A DNA stretch of 64,000 nucleotides from Acidobacteriaceae bacterium (GCA_003132405.1 PKXQ01000107.1:1-64000); one strand, 5' to 3'; positions 34,573 to 43,204 are shown, numbered from the stretch's first letter. Notes: a model not told the origin generated them from the letters alone. Translations and numbers: made by a program.

Positions 34573-35901
34573 ATGTCGGACGCTGCCTCCAAGACGTTTT
34601 ACCTTGAAACTTTTGGCTGCCAGATGAATGCTCACGACTCGGAGAAAGTTGTGGGGACGCTTTTGGCGCAGGGGTATCGGCAGGTTCCTACGGTGGAGGA
34701 GGCGGGGCTGGTGCTTTATAACACTTGCTCGATCCGCGATAAGGCGGAGCAGAAGGTGTTTAACCGGCTGGCCGATTATAAGAAGTACCGGGCGCAGGGG
34801 AAGAAGTTTGGCGTCCTGGGGTGCGTGGCGCAGCAGGAGGGGGAGAGGATTTTTGAGCGCGCTCCGTATGTGTCGCTGGTGTGCGGGTCGGCTTCTTATC
34901 GGAATCTGCCGCAGATGCTGGTGCAGTTGGAGACGGGTTCGTCGCGCGTGACTGGGCTCGACGATCGCATGACGGACGAGTGCTTTGAGACGGAGTTTGC
35001 GGCGCGCACGAATCCGCATCGCGGGTATATCACGATTATTGAAGGATGCGATAAGTTTTGCGCTTATTGCGTGGTGCCGTTTACGCGCGGGAAGGAGCGG
35101 TCGCGGACTTCGGCGTCGGTGTTGGAAGAAGCGCGGCAGCTGGCGGATCTGGGGTATACGGAGATTCAACTGCTCGGGCAAAACGTTAACTCTTATCGCG
35201 ATCCTTCTGGATTAAAAAGCTTTGCGGAGTTGCTGGTGGCGGTGGCTTCGGTTGTTGGAATTCGGCGGGTGCGGTTTACTACTTCGCATCCTCGAGACTT
35301 TGGGCGGGATATTGTGGAGGCGATCGATGCAGTGCCGGCGCTTTGCAATCACGTGCATCTGCCGGTGCAGAGCGGGTCGACGCGGGTGCTGGACGCGATG
35401 TCGCGGCTCTATACGCGGGATGAATATCTGGAGCGGATTTCGTGGATTCAAGCGGCGCGGCGGGATATTTCGCTGACTTCGGATTTGATTGTGGGGTTTC
35501 CGGGGGAGACGGAGCGGGAGTTTGAAGAGACTTTGTCGCTGATGGATTTAGTGGGATACGATTCAGTTTTTACTTTCAAGTATTCGCCGCGGCCGAATAC
35601 TCCGGCGCTGCGGTTGGAGGATGCGATTCCGGAGGCGGAGAAGGCGCGGCGGCTGGCAGTTTTGAACGATCGGCAGAAGCAGATTGGGACGCGGCGCAAT
35701 CAGCGGCATGTGGGGCAGATCGTTGAAGCGATGGTAGAAGGGAAGAACGCGGCGCGCGGGCAGTGGGTGGGGCGGACTTCGCAGATTAAGGTGCTGAATT
35801 TTACGGTACCGGCGGGCGTGGAGTTGGCAGCGGGGAGCTATGTTGATGTGCGCGTGACGGGATGTTTTCCGAATAGTTTGGTGGGGGAGTTGGCGGTCTA
35901 G
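34573..35901 (+). CDS. miaB: tRNA-2-methylthio-N6-dimethylallyladenosine synthase MiaB
   Basis: Radical-SAM methylthiotransferase modifying A37 of tRNAs, 442 residues from the ATG at 34573. The N-terminal domain binds an auxiliary 4Fe-4S cluster through C16, C52 and C84. The radical-SAM cluster ligands are in GCDKFCAYC (C159, C163, C166). The C-terminal TRAM domain begins at about 370. All motifs are present. The base composition is strikingly G-rich on this strand, unlike plus-strand genes left of 32 kb. Confidence 0.96.
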   Translation: MSDAASKTFYLETFGCQMNAHDSEKVVGTLLAQGYRQVPTVEEAGLVLYNTCSIRDKAEQKVFNRLADYKKYRAQGKKFGVLGCVAQQEGERIFERAPYVSLVCGSASYRNLPQMLVQLETGSSRVTGLDDRMTDECFETEFAARTNPHRGYITIIEGCDKFCAYCVVPFTRGKERSRTSASVLEEARQLADLGYTEIQLLGQNVNSYRDPSGLKSFAELLVAVASVVGIRRVRFTTSHPRDFGRDIVEAIDAVPALCNHVHLPVQSGSTRVLDAMSRLYTRDEYLERISWIQAARRDISLTSDLIVGFPGETEREFEETLSLMDLVGYDSVFTFKYSPRPNTPALRLEDAIPEAEKARRLAVLNDRQKQIGTRRNQRHVGQIVEAMVEGKNAARGQWVGRTSQIKVLNFTVPAGVELAAGSYVDVRVTGCFPNSLVGELAV

Positions 35902-35915
35902 AGTTTGAGGTCATT

Positions 35916-36401
35916 ATGGAAGTGGAAATGAAAATTCGCGGACTCATGATGGATCCGGTGTCGAACATGCCAATCGTGCTGCTCAAGGATGTCGGCAGCG
36001 ATACGGTGCTGCCGATCTGGGTCGGTATTTACGAGGCGAATGCAATTGCGCTGGAGATTGAGAAGGTGAATACTCCGCGGCCGATGACACATGATTTGAT
36101 CAAGAACGTGCTCACTGGGCTCGATGCGTTGGTTCATAAGGTGGTGGTGACAGAATTAAAGGATGACACTTTTTACGCAGTCATCTGGCTGGAGCGGGAA
36201 GGGCACGTGATCAGCATCGACTCGCGTCCGTCGGATGCGCTGGCGCTGGCGTTGCGGGTGGATTGCCCGATTTTTGTCGAGGACGAGGTGCTGAAAAACT
36301 CCAAACAGGCCGCCAATCCTGTGCCCGCGGTGAACAGCGAGGAGCTGCGGAAATGGCTGGAAGACCTGGGCGATGACGACCTGGGGAAGTACAAGATGTA
36401 G
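35916..36401 (+). CDS. Bifunctional nuclease family protein (DUF151)
   Basis: A 161-residue protein of the DUF151/BFN family: MKIRGLMMDPVSNMPIVLLKD, WVGIYEANAIALEIEK and SIDSRPSDALALALRVDCPI are diagnostic. A plant member has been described as a nuclease, but the bacterial role is unclear. It follows miaB by 14 nt and is probably co-transcribed. A perfect heptad array starts 3 nt after its stop. Confidence 0.9.
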   Translation: MEVEMKIRGLMMDPVSNMPIVLLKDVGSDTVLPIWVGIYEANAIALEIEKVNTPRPMTHDLIKNVLTGLDALVHKVVVTELKDDTFYAVIWLEREGHVISIDSRPSDALALALRVDCPIFVEDEVLKNSKQAANPVPAVNSEELRKWLEDLGDDDLGKYKM

Positions 36402-36403
36402 GG

Positions 36404-36437
36404 CAGCTGTCAGCTCTCAGCTGTCAGCTCTCAGTTA
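36404..36437. repeat. Heptad array CAGCTGT/CAGCTCT
   Basis: Four perfect alternating units, CAGCTGT CAGCTCT twice, then a CAGTTAA remnant. It directly follows the DUF151 stop. Confidence 0.8.
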
Positions 36438-36497
36438 ATTCGGCGGGGTCGGACTTGCTCGTGATCACCTTATCCCTCTACGCAGAAATTTCAACTT

Positions 36498-36824
36498 ATG
36501 GCTGATTCGGCGGAACAGCTCCAGCGCATTTACCTGGCGGGATTTGAATTGCAGACATTTGAGCGCTATCCGAAGTGCGTGGGCGTCGTGCGCGACGGTT
36601 GCGTCGCATTGCTGGTGCCGGGGATGGATGGGTTGCAGATTCTTGGAACGCCGGGGTGGCGCATGGGCGAAGTGATGGGCGTGCTCACCGAGCGCGGCGG
36701 GCGGAAGGTATTTCAGGCTAAGAGCGAAGAGGTACAGGCTACGCCTGAGCGGCTTACGGCGCTGGAGAAATTCCGGGACGATTTGCGGGAACTGCTGCGG
36801 GGGCCGAGCCAGAGCATTCAGTAG
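36498..36824 (+). CDS. Conserved hypothetical protein
   Basis: A 108-residue soluble protein without a signal peptide. It starts MADSAEQLQRIYLAGFELQT; the centre (VVRDGCVALLVPGMDGLQI) is beta-like and the last 30 residues helical. I do not recognise a family. It is in line with miaB-DUF151 but separated by the heptad array. Confidence 0.65.
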   Translation: MADSAEQLQRIYLAGFELQTFERYPKCVGVVRDGCVALLVPGMDGLQILGTPGWRMGEVMGVLTERGGRKVFQAKSEEVQATPERLTALEKFRDDLRELLRGPSQSIQ

Positions 36825-37080
36825 ACGCGGTTGCGCCACGGGATCAGTGAAATCGAACTGGCCAGATCTGAGATGTCATTCGCCCCCCCCTATGGTCGAC
36901 TTTACATAATACCTGTTATCGGACATTACTACTCATTCGCAATCTCGACCGTCTTGGACCTCGTAACCGGCCCGAGCTGCGATCTGTGCCGACGCGTCCA
37001 TGGTAGCGGTCTCCCCACGACGGCGGACCGTATTTCCCTGCAGCTAGCGCCTCCCTGCGCGTGAGATTCAAAGTGATTCG

Positions 37081-37285
37081 TTATTTTGTTGCGTTCGACT
37101 TGTAAGGCGATGGGCGCAGCGAATGATGTTTCCCAGCGACCTGTGCGAGCGGACTGCAGCTATCGCTGCCCGTCAGCGTCGTATTGGTAACGTTCATGAA
37201 GGTATTCGTACCAATTGAGTTGCCCGAGCTGCTTGGACCGACCAAAATCCCGGCGCAGGCTTCGTTAATCGTATAGTGTTTACGG
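37081..37285 (-). pseudogene. Displaced C-terminal end of the beta-helix protein
   Basis: In the neighbouring frame the sequence YTINEACAGILVGPSSSGNS, then GTNTFMNVTNTTLTG, continues the beta-helix repeat pattern to a stop at 37,081. The main frame instead turns into RLTKPAPGFWSVQ. This points to a small insertion or deletion near 37,270-37,285, by mutation or base-calling error. Confidence 0.65.
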
Positions 37286-38375
37286 TGTTGCTGCTTCCGG
37301 TAGAGGGCGAGCACGAATCGTCCAAGTGGATGCCGGACTGAGCGCTGCCGTAGATCGTATTCGATTCCGCCGTATTCCCATCGCTGCAAAGATCGAGGGC
37401 ATCGAAATTCTGCGTTCCGCCCACGTGGTTCGACTTAATGATCGTGCCGTCTGCAGTTAGAGACGCCGATGCCGTCGCGGGGACAATGGCAAGCTGCGTG
37501 CTCTCCACCGTATTGCTGGTGACGGTGATGCCGGCCGAGCCATAGATCAAGATCCCAGACGACCCGGTGCAGTTCGGCGCACAGCCCGGGGGGTTTATGT
37601 AGATGTCGTCAGCCACCTCGTTGCTCGTGACTGATCCCGTCGCGCCAAAGCCTATCTGGATACCGTTCTGGGCGATGACCGTGGTAGCGCCTAGACCGAT
37701 CACGGTGTTCGCGGTGACTGCGGCGACTGGTCCCGCCGCGCCGGTGCCCGGGCCGCTCACAGTAATTCCATTCTTGTCGTAGTTGCGCACGGAATTATCG
37801 GAAATGGTGATTGGCAAAGCGCCGTTGTCGCTTTCCACGTTGATCGCCAAGCCGAGTTGGCAGCCTTGGTCCGCCGGGTCCATGAGCACATCTCGGACGG
37901 CGTTGTCGGTTATCTTGCCGGAGGAATTCTGGTAGTAGATTCCTATCGGGTTAGGTGCACCGCAACCTGACAGCTGGTTGTTATTGCCATCTATGGTGAG
38001 ATGGGAAACCGTGACGTCCGCGCCACCTTGAACAAAGATCTGCGCGGCTACGGGATTGCCACCGATGTCCGAACCATTCTGAACCAGGCCGGTGGCTGGC
38101 GTTACCACCACCGCGGCGTCGCTGGTACCACTTGCAATTCCAATCAACGTCAGGTTCTTAGCGATCGTAACTTGCTCGGGGTAACTATTAGGGCAGACGT
38201 CAACCGTACCTCCAGCTGGAACAGCGTTGACAGCAGCCTGGATGGTGGCAAACTGTACCCCAGTCTTACAGGTACCGACTACTACGGTGGACGCTTGGGC
38301 AATTGGTTGGGCAAAACAAGCTGCAAGGACTACCATTGTGAACGCACTTAGGCGTAAGAAACTACTCTTGAACAT
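37194..38375 (-). CDS. Secreted right-handed parallel beta-helix protein (frameshifted end)
   Basis: A 393-residue protein. A signal peptide is present (first about 28 residues, ending QASTVVV). ATIQAAVNAVPAGGTVDVCP is the usual entry to pectate-lyase-like or NosD-like beta-helices. Repeated strands with Asn ladders follow (ITVTSNTVEST, KSNHVGG). Such proteins bind or cleave polysaccharides extracellularly, but no catalytic residues can be assigned. The last about 30 residues break the repeat pattern; the true end appears to be in another frame (37,081). A 21-bp tandem repeat lies upstream. Confidence 0.8.
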   Translation of the reverse strand: MFKSSFLRLSAFTMVVLAACFAQPIAQASTVVVGTCKTGVQFATIQAAVNAVPAGGTVDVCPNSYPEQVTIAKNLTLIGIASGTSDAAVVVTPATGLVQNGSDIGGNPVAAQIFVQGGADVTVSHLTIDGNNNQLSGCGAPNPIGIYYQNSSGKITDNAVRDVLMDPADQGCQLGLAINVESDNGALPITISDNSVRNYDKNGITVSGPGTGAAGPVAAVTANTVIGLGATTVIAQNGIQIGFGATGSVTSNEVADDIYINPPGCAPNCTGSSGILIYGSAGITVTSNTVESTQLAIVPATASASLTADGTIIKSNHVGGTQNFDALDLCSDGNTAESNTIYGSAQSGIHLDDSCSPSTGSSNTVNTIRLTKPAPGFWSVQAARATQLVRIPS

Positions 38376-38412
38376 ACTCCTCCATACTTTCTTCCTTCAG
38401 TTTTTTTATATT

Positions 38413-38454
38413 GAGAGTTACCTGGCACTAATAGAGAGTTACCAGACACTAATA
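38413..38454. repeat. 21-bp tandem repeat (three heptads), two units
   Basis: Two copies of a 21-bp unit beginning GAGAGTTACC and ending ACTAATA, with two differences. It lies between the beta-helix gene and truB. The unit is three heptads long, so it may belong to the heptad family. Confidence 0.65.
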
Positions 38455-38539
38455 GGACGAAGAGGAGCGTGGGCGTAGCGTGCTTTTATTATAGCCCAGA
38501 TTGCGAGCGAAATGCCGCGCCAGAAAACTATTTTCGGCG

Positions 38540-39427
38540 TCAGCCGGTAGATCCGCTGAAGACGATTCCCGGATGGAAGAGCGTGCCTGCGATTCTTGTG
38601 GCTATGGCGATCAGGTCGCGCTGGCCGTAGAAGACTTTGACCTGCGGGGCGCGGGACATTTCCGGCAAATTTACCGAGCGTCCGCTGCGGATCAGAGCGG
38701 CGGTTTCTTGGGTCGCGCTCACGCTCGGCAATTGCGGCACCAGGTTTCTGGGATGGACAAATAATGACTCGGCAGTTCCCTGCTGGCGCGCGGCCTCTAG
38801 CGCTTCGAGCGTGTGGGCGTCTTCGGTGGCGAACTCGGCGACCGCGGTACGACGGAGGCTGGCGAGATGAGCGCCGCATCCCAGTTTCTGACCCATTTCG
38901 TGAGCAACCGACCGGATATAGGTGCCGGAGGCTACGCGGGCTCGGAAGGTGGCTTTATTGGCGGTCGTGTCCAGAATCTCGAATTCTTTGATTTCTACTT
39001 GAACTGGCTTGAGGGTGACTTCTTTATTCTTGCGGGCGAGTTTGTAGGCGGGGACACCGGCAATTTTCTTGGCGGAAAAAGGCGGCGGCATCTGCTCGAT
39101 GACGCCTTGAAACTGCGCGGCGAGAGCGCGCACATCGTCACAATTGAGTTGGACGTCTTGCTGCGGTGTGGTTGGCGCGCCCTCAGCATCGTAAGTTTCA
39201 GTGGCAAAGCCGAAGCGGATCACCCCTTCATAGGTCTTTTCGGAGTGGGCGTAGAACTGCGCCAAACGGGTGAGATTGCCGAGGACGATGGGGAGAACAC
39301 CGGTGGCGGAGGGGTCAAGGGTTCCGAGATGACCGACTGCACGCTGGCCTAGAATCCGGCGCACGCGATTGACCACGTCGTGCGAGGTGAGGCCGGCGGG
39401 CTTATCGATGATGACGACACCGTTCAT
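38540..39427 (-). CDS. truB: tRNA pseudouridine synthase B
   Basis: Forms pseudouridine 55 in the T loop of tRNAs, 295 residues from the ATG at 39427 (MNGVVIIDKPAGLTSHDVV). The catalytic Asp lies in HLGTLDPSATGVLP (about 37-50), and GTYIRSVAHEMGQKLG is the second family motif. The frame is open upstream, but that part is heptad repeat. Complete. Divergent from the rhomboid gene across a heptad hairpin. Confidence 0.95.
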   Translation of the reverse strand: MNGVVIIDKPAGLTSHDVVNRVRRILGQRAVGHLGTLDPSATGVLPIVLGNLTRLAQFYAHSEKTYEGVIRFGFATETYDAEGAPTTPQQDVQLNCDDVRALAAQFQGVIEQMPPPFSAKKIAGVPAYKLARKNKEVTLKPVQVEIKEFEILDTTANKATFRARVASGTYIRSVAHEMGQKLGCGAHLASLRRTAVAEFATEDAHTLEALEAARQQGTAESLFVHPRNLVPQLPSVSATQETAALIRSGRSVNLPEMSRAPQVKVFYGQRDLIAIATRIAGTLFHPGIVFSGSTG

Positions 39428-39430
39428 GGG

Positions 39431-39537
39431 GATTTGTAATCTGATAATTTGTAATTGGTAATTTAAAGGCAAGCCGCGTCTGATCGAATTGATCGTGATT
39501 TGAAACTACCAATTACAAATTACACATTGCCAATTAA
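39431..39537. repeat. Inverted pair of heptad arrays between truB and rhomboid
   Basis: Left arm 39,431-39,470 has TTGTAAT CTGATAA-like units. Right arm 39,503-39,537 has ATTACAA ATTACAC-like units, inverse to the left. The arms lie directly against the two divergent start codons, so the promoters must overlap them. Confidence 0.75.
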
Positions 39538-40236
39538 ATGATTCCTCTTCGTGACGACCAGCCGACCTTCTCGACGCCGTTCGTCAATTATTTTCTGATC
39601 GTGCTCAATGTGCTGGTTTTTATGTGGGAGCTTTCGGTCAGCCATAGGGCTCTGGCCGGGTTCATGTTTGAGTTCGGAGTGGTGCCTCACCACGTTCTGG
39701 CCGTGCTAAGCGGCCATTCGCCCGATCCGGCGGCAACGGCGATCGTGCCCTTGTTTGCCTCGATGTTTCTGCACGCTTCATTCTTACACGTCGCGGGCAA
39801 TATGTTGTTTCTGTGGATCTTCGGCGACAACGTCGAAGATCACCTGGGCCATTTCACCTATCTGGTGTTTTATTTGCTCAGCGGAGTTGCGGCGGGCGTT
39901 ACGCATATTCTATTGAACCAGGCATCGCGCGTGCCGAGCGTGGGCGCGAGCGGCGCGATTGCCGGGGTGATGGGAGCGTACTTCATTCTTTATCCCCGGG
40001 CGCGGGTGCTCGTGTGGTTTCCACCGATATTCTTTTTTCACGTTCCGGCGTGGCTAATGCTCGGCTACTGGTTCGTGATAAATTTCCTGAGCGGAACTGC
40101 GACCGCAGTCGCCGAAACCAGCCAGACCTCGGGCGGAGTTGCATTCTGGGCGCACGTGGGAGGATTTGTCGCGGGCGTGATCATGGTTAACGTGTTTCCT
40201 GAGCGGCGGCATCGGTATCGGTATGGGACGTGGTAG
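39538..40236 (+). CDS. Rhomboid family intramembrane serine protease
   Basis: A 232-residue membrane protein with six or more helices. The HASFLHVAGNMLFLWIFG segment precedes the catalytic Ser in GASGAIAGVMGAY (about 140-152). The His is in WAHVGGFVAG near residue 208. The opening IPLRDDQPTFSTPFVNY is typical of bacterial rhomboids of this subfamily. It should cleave transmembrane substrates within the inner membrane. Confidence 0.93.
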   Translation: MIPLRDDQPTFSTPFVNYFLIVLNVLVFMWELSVSHRALAGFMFEFGVVPHHVLAVLSGHSPDPAATAIVPLFASMFLHASFLHVAGNMLFLWIFGDNVEDHLGHFTYLVFYLLSGVAAGVTHILLNQASRVPSVGASGAIAGVMGAYFILYPRARVLVWFPPIFFFHVPAWLMLGYWFVINFLSGTATAVAETSQTSGGVAFWAHVGGFVAGVIMVNVFPERRHRYRYGTW

Positions 40237-40247
40237 GGCTGGAGGCG

Positions 40248-40275
40248 GGTGACAGGTCGCAGGTGACAGGAAAAG
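40248..40275. repeat. Heptad array GGTGACA/GGTCGCA
   Basis: Units GGTGACA GGTCGCA then GGTGACA and GGAAAAG. The whole 28 bp recurs exactly, inverted, at the 44.9-kb array. Confidence 0.8.
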
Positions 40276-40287
40276 CCGCGGTTTAGC

Positions 40288-40674
40288 CTAGCGTCGCGGT
40301 TCTGGCGCGGGGCCCGGAGGCAGAATCTCCACTTCTCCAGGAGACCTGGGATTGGGTTCGTAATCGGGCGTGAGGTTGTCATTCGAACCGTCGCTTACTT
40401 GCTGGCGAGTGACGAACCAGACGGCCGTCGTCCAGGTGGGGAAAAGATCGGCGCCGGGAATCAGTTTGGCGGCGGCGGTGGGCAGGAAAGCCCAGTGCCA
40501 TCCGAGCAGGCGAATCATGACGTAGGCGACGGCCAAGTCTAGGATGGAGTCGGCGGGCGATAGAGCTCCCTCGACGAAGAGAGGGAAGGCAGCGATCTGC
40601 AGAGCGTCGGCGGCGATGGCTACGGCCCAGGCGATGCGCTGCTCGGGGTCTTTGAAGTGTTCGAGGAATGACAT
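40288..40674 (-). CDS. Hypothetical membrane-associated protein
   Basis: A 128-residue protein with two or three hydrophobic helices in the first 90 residues (AWAVAIAADALQIAAFPLF; SILDLAVAYVMIRLLGWHWAFL). A Pro-rich soluble tail follows. No family is recognised. It lies tail to tail with the rhomboid gene. Confidence 0.65.
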   Translation of the reverse strand: MSFLEHFKDPEQRIAWAVAIAADALQIAAFPLFVEGALSPADSILDLAVAYVMIRLLGWHWAFLPTAAAKLIPGADLFPTWTTAVWFVTRQQVSDGSNDNLTPDYEPNPRSPGEVEILPPGPAPEPRR

Positions 40675-40749
40675 GGCTTCGGATGACGGTCGTTCGTCAT
40701 TGGCTGACTCCAGTGTGTTTAGATGCCTGGCGGGGCTTCGGAGTCGCCG

Positions 40750-41499
40750 TTAGTTCTCAAGCGTGCCGAGCGATGGCCTGATTATTATCTTCTCTACGGT
40801 GGTATTTGCCGGCAGCCGTAACGCGTCGATTACGATTTGAGCAACGGATTCAGCGGTCATCATCTTTCGCCGGGGGGCTTTCGGCCATAACGTTTGCCAG
40901 ATCTCGGTATCGGTCGCGCCGGGCAGCAGGGCGATCACGCGAATGCCCTTTGGCCGCAACTCCTCGCGCAGCGTGTCGGTGAAGCCGAGGGCTCCGTGCT
41001 TGGATGCGTTGTAGGCGGATGAGCCGACGAAGATGCGCTCCGCGGCGACGGAGAGATTGTTGACGATGGTGCCTCCGCGTTTCATCGCGGCCAGGGCCGC
41101 TTGCGTCATCAGAAATAAACCATTGAGGTTGGTGTCGATTACTTCCATCCAGGTTGGGTAAGGTAAGTCTGCGACGGTGCGATTGGGATGCGCAATGCCG
41201 GCATTGTTGATGAGGATGTCGAGGGGCTGATGCAAGGCGCGGACTCGCTCGAAAAGATCACCGACTGATTCGGGGCTGCGCACATCGCAGGGTTGGGCGA
41301 GCACATCTACGCGAAGCTTTTCTAGTTCAGCGCGCGTTCTTGCCAGGGCACGCTCGTCGCGGCCAGTGATGATGAGATTGCATCCTTCACGGGCCAACGC
41401 GCGGGCGATGGCTAGGCCGATGCCGCGGTTAGCACCGGTGACGAGGGCGAGTCGACCGGATAGAGGGGACTGGAGCCTACTGGCACTGCGTTTTGGCAT
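40750..41499 (-). CDS. Short-chain dehydrogenase/reductase (SDR)
   Basis: A classical SDR of about 249 residues. The cofactor motif is TGANRGIG near residue 20, NNAG follows at about 88, and the catalytic Ser-Tyr-Lys lies in NNLSVAAERI...SAYNASKHG (about 140-160). The ATG at 41499 is preferred. A GTG at 41526 lies inside a palindromic repeat. It is downstream of folE and two PTPS homologues on the same strand, so a sepiapterin-reductase-like step in pterin synthesis is conceivable, but the motifs are those of any SDR. Confidence 0.88.
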   Translation of the reverse strand: MPKRSASRLQSPLSGRLALVTGANRGIGLAIARALAREGCNLIITGRDERALARTRAELEKLRVDVLAQPCDVRSPESVGDLFERVRALHQPLDILINNAGIAHPNRTVADLPYPTWMEVIDTNLNGLFLMTQAALAAMKRGGTIVNNLSVAAERIFVGSSAYNASKHGALGFTDTLREELRPKGIRVIALLPGATDTEIWQTLWPKAPRRKMMTAESVAQIVIDALRLPANTTVEKIIIRPSLGTLEN

Positions 41500-41511
41500 T
41501 ACGTTGGGCTC

Positions 41512-41623
41512 GTGTGGAGCGGACACTCTTGTCCGCTGTTCTTGAACTTGGTCTTGATTTTATTTCCTTAAGTCCGGCAAAAACCAACTGCAAAGGCAGC
41601 GGACAAGAGTGTCCGCTCCACAC
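41512..41623. repeat. MITE-like element with 26-bp inverted ends
   Basis: Perfect 26-bp inverted repeats at 41,512-41,537 and 41,598-41,623, 60 bp apart. Each arm contains AGCGGACACTCTTGTCCGCT, itself a palindrome with a 4-nt loop. No ORF is inside. A related arm is found inside the PfkB gene at 16,070. It is located between folE and the SDR gene. Confidence 0.75.
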
Positions 41624-41640
41624 ACAACACTCTAACAAAT

Positions 41641-42243
41641 TCATACGCCATTGGTGCGCTGACGGATTAGCGACAGGAACTCGGTTCTAGTTTCCTCTTC
41701 GCTGCGGAAGCAGCCTAGCATTGACGATGTGACGGCTGACGAATGCTGTTTTTCTACGCCGCGCATCATCATGCAGAGATGGCGGGCCTCGATGACTACG
41801 CCCACGCCCTGCGGTTCGATTGCGTTTTGGATGGCCTCCGCAATTTGGGTGGTCAGGCGTTCTTGTATCTGCAAGCGGCGCGAGAAGGCTTCGATGAGCC
41901 GCGGAATTTTGCTCAGGCCGATTACTTTTCCGTTGGGAATGTAGGCTACGTGCACTTTGCCGAAAAAGGGCAGCAGATGATGCTCGCACAGGCTGAACAT
42001 TTCTACATCTTTCACGATCACCATTTCGTCGTAACTGACAGTAAAGAGCGCCTTGCGCAGCAGGGCTTCGGGATCGTCTTTGTAGCCCTTGACGAGGAAC
42101 TGCATGGCCTTGGCTACGCGTTCGGGAGTGCGCGCAAGGCCCTCGCGGTCGGGATCTTCGTCGAGGCGGACGATCATTTCGCGGACGAGCTCTTCGTAGG
42201 TGGCGCTGGTGAGCGTGGCGGCTAGGTCGGCTGGAGTTTTCAT
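41641..42243 (-). CDS. folE: GTP cyclohydrolase I
   Basis: First enzyme of folate and pterin synthesis, converting GTP to dihydroneopterin triphosphate. It has 200 residues. The zinc/active-site segment [20 protein letters not shown] (about 102-121) and the later HLCMMMRGV with its Cys are complete. The genes upstream on the same strand are two PTPS homologues, so the product probably feeds them. Confidence 0.95.
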   Translation of the reverse strand: MKTPADLAATLTSATYEELVREMIVRLDEDPDREGLARTPERVAKAMQFLVKGYKDDPEALLRKALFTVSYDEMVIVKDVEMFSLCEHHLLPFFGKVHVAYIPNGKVIGLSKIPRLIEAFSRRLQIQERLTTQIAEAIQNAIEPQGVGVVIEARHLCMMMRGVEKQHSSAVTSSMLGCFRSEEETRTEFLSLIRQRTNGV

Positions 42244-42250
42244 AGTGTCT

Positions 42251-42317
42251 GGTCGTTAGTCTATGGTCGTTGGGAAAAGCATTGCGGCATTCCGAACGAC
42301 TAACGACTAACGACCAT
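42251..42317. repeat. Inverted pair of heptad arrays (GGTCGTT/AACGACT)
   Basis: Left arm GGTCGTT AGTCTAT GG... and right arm GAACGAC TAACGAC..., roughly inverse complements about 25 bp apart. It lies between the PTPS homologue and folE, and the right arm covers the stop codon of the former. Confidence 0.75.
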
Positions 42318-42738
42318 CTTCTCCCAAATATTCAAACGAATTCATCATCGTTTCTTCAATCCGTATCTTGTCTAGATGAGCTTTGTTGAAGCCACGCTTC
42401 ACAATTTCATAGATCGCAATGCATAGATTTTCCGTGGTCGGAACTTCGCTTGCGAATTCTGGCAGCAAGTTCAGATTCTGGTGATCGTAGCGCTCGACAA
42501 CATGGAGATGCACGAATCCATCCAGATCAACCAGGTTACAGACCATTCCAGTGTGGTCGTCCACCGGCCCGCTGACCGTGACTTCGATTATGTAGTTGTG
42601 GCCGTGGCCGTAAGGATTATTGCACTTGCCGTAGGTGGCGCGGTTCTCCTCTTCCGACATTTCGTCGCTGTGGAGACGATGGGACGCGGAGAACAGGTAG
42701 CGACGAGTAAGGTGCGCCTTAATACTTTTCGTCTTCAT
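42307..42738 (-). CDS. 6-pyruvoyl-tetrahydropterin synthase/QueD family protein (second copy)
   Basis: A 143-residue T-fold enzyme. Zinc ligands are in FSASHRLHS and YGHGHNY, and the catalytic Cys in YGKCNNPYGHGHNY. The Cys-N5-HGH spacing is that of 6-pyruvoyl-tetrahydropterin synthases, unlike the shorter spacing of E. coli QueD. The ATG at 42738 overlaps the stop of the paralogue upstream, indicating coupling. A role in tetrahydrobiopterin or in 7-deazaguanine synthesis remains open. Confidence 0.88.
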   Translation of the reverse strand: MKTKSIKAHLTRRYLFSASHRLHSDEMSEEENRATYGKCNNPYGHGHNYIIEVTVSGPVDDHTGMVCNLVDLDGFVHLHVVERYDHQNLNLLPEFASEVPTTENLCIAIYEIVKRGFNKAHLDKIRIEETMMNSFEYLGEDGR

Positions 42739-43163
42739 GCTGCTCCGCGGTCGCAAGCCTCACCATAAAAATCGACAAACAGATCAGGAGTCTCGTAGAC
42801 GCGGACACGATGCAACTGTGCGGCGTTGAGTTTCGGAGCGAGGCGTTGCCAAATGACGATGGCGAGATTTTCGGTAGTTGGAATTTTAGTGAAAAACTCA
42901 GGGACTTCCTTGTTGAGAAAGCGATGATCGAGCGCGTCGAGCACTTCCCTGCTCATGACGTCTTTTAGTTGCTTGAGGTCGACGACGAATCCGGACTTGG
43001 GATCGACCGCGCCTTTCACCGTCACTTCGAGCGTGTAATTGTGACCGTGGCCATTCGGATTATTGCACTTGCCGAAGACGCGCTGGTTTTCGTCGGCAGT
43101 AAATTGCGGGTTGTGGTAATAATGCGCGGCCGAAAATTCCGCTTTGCGTGTCAGGTAAACCAT
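42735..43163 (-). CDS. 6-pyruvoyl-tetrahydropterin synthase/QueD family protein (first copy)
   Basis: A 142-residue paralogue of the next gene. Zinc and catalytic residues are present in FSAAHYYHN and FGKCNNPNGHGHNY, then VDLKQLK, LDHRFLN and PTTENLA as in the family. The two copies differ clearly in sequence, so they may catalyse different steps or form a mixed hexamer. They are the only genes between the glycosyltransferase and folE. Confidence 0.9.
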   Translation of the reverse strand: MVYLTRKAEFSAAHYYHNPQFTADENQRVFGKCNNPNGHGHNYTLEVTVKGAVDPKSGFVVDLKQLKDVMSREVLDALDHRFLNKEVPEFFTKIPTTENLAIVIWQRLAPKLNAAQLHRVRVYETPDLFVDFYGEACDRGAA

Positions 43164-43176
43164 GGAGATGAGCCTT

Positions 43177-43204
43177 CAGCTTTCAGTTGTCAGCTTTCAG
43201 TTCT
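43177..43204. repeat. Heptad array CAGCTTT/CAGTTGT
   Basis: CAGCTTT CAGTTGT, then CAGCTTT and CAGTTCT. It overlaps the last codons of the glycosyltransferase gene, which takes its stop codon from the array. Confidence 0.8.

Noticed and set aside
36831-37064. 77-codon plus-strand ORF after the 36,498 gene
   Set aside because: Non-ATG start, no ribosome site, Cys/Pro-rich random-looking product.
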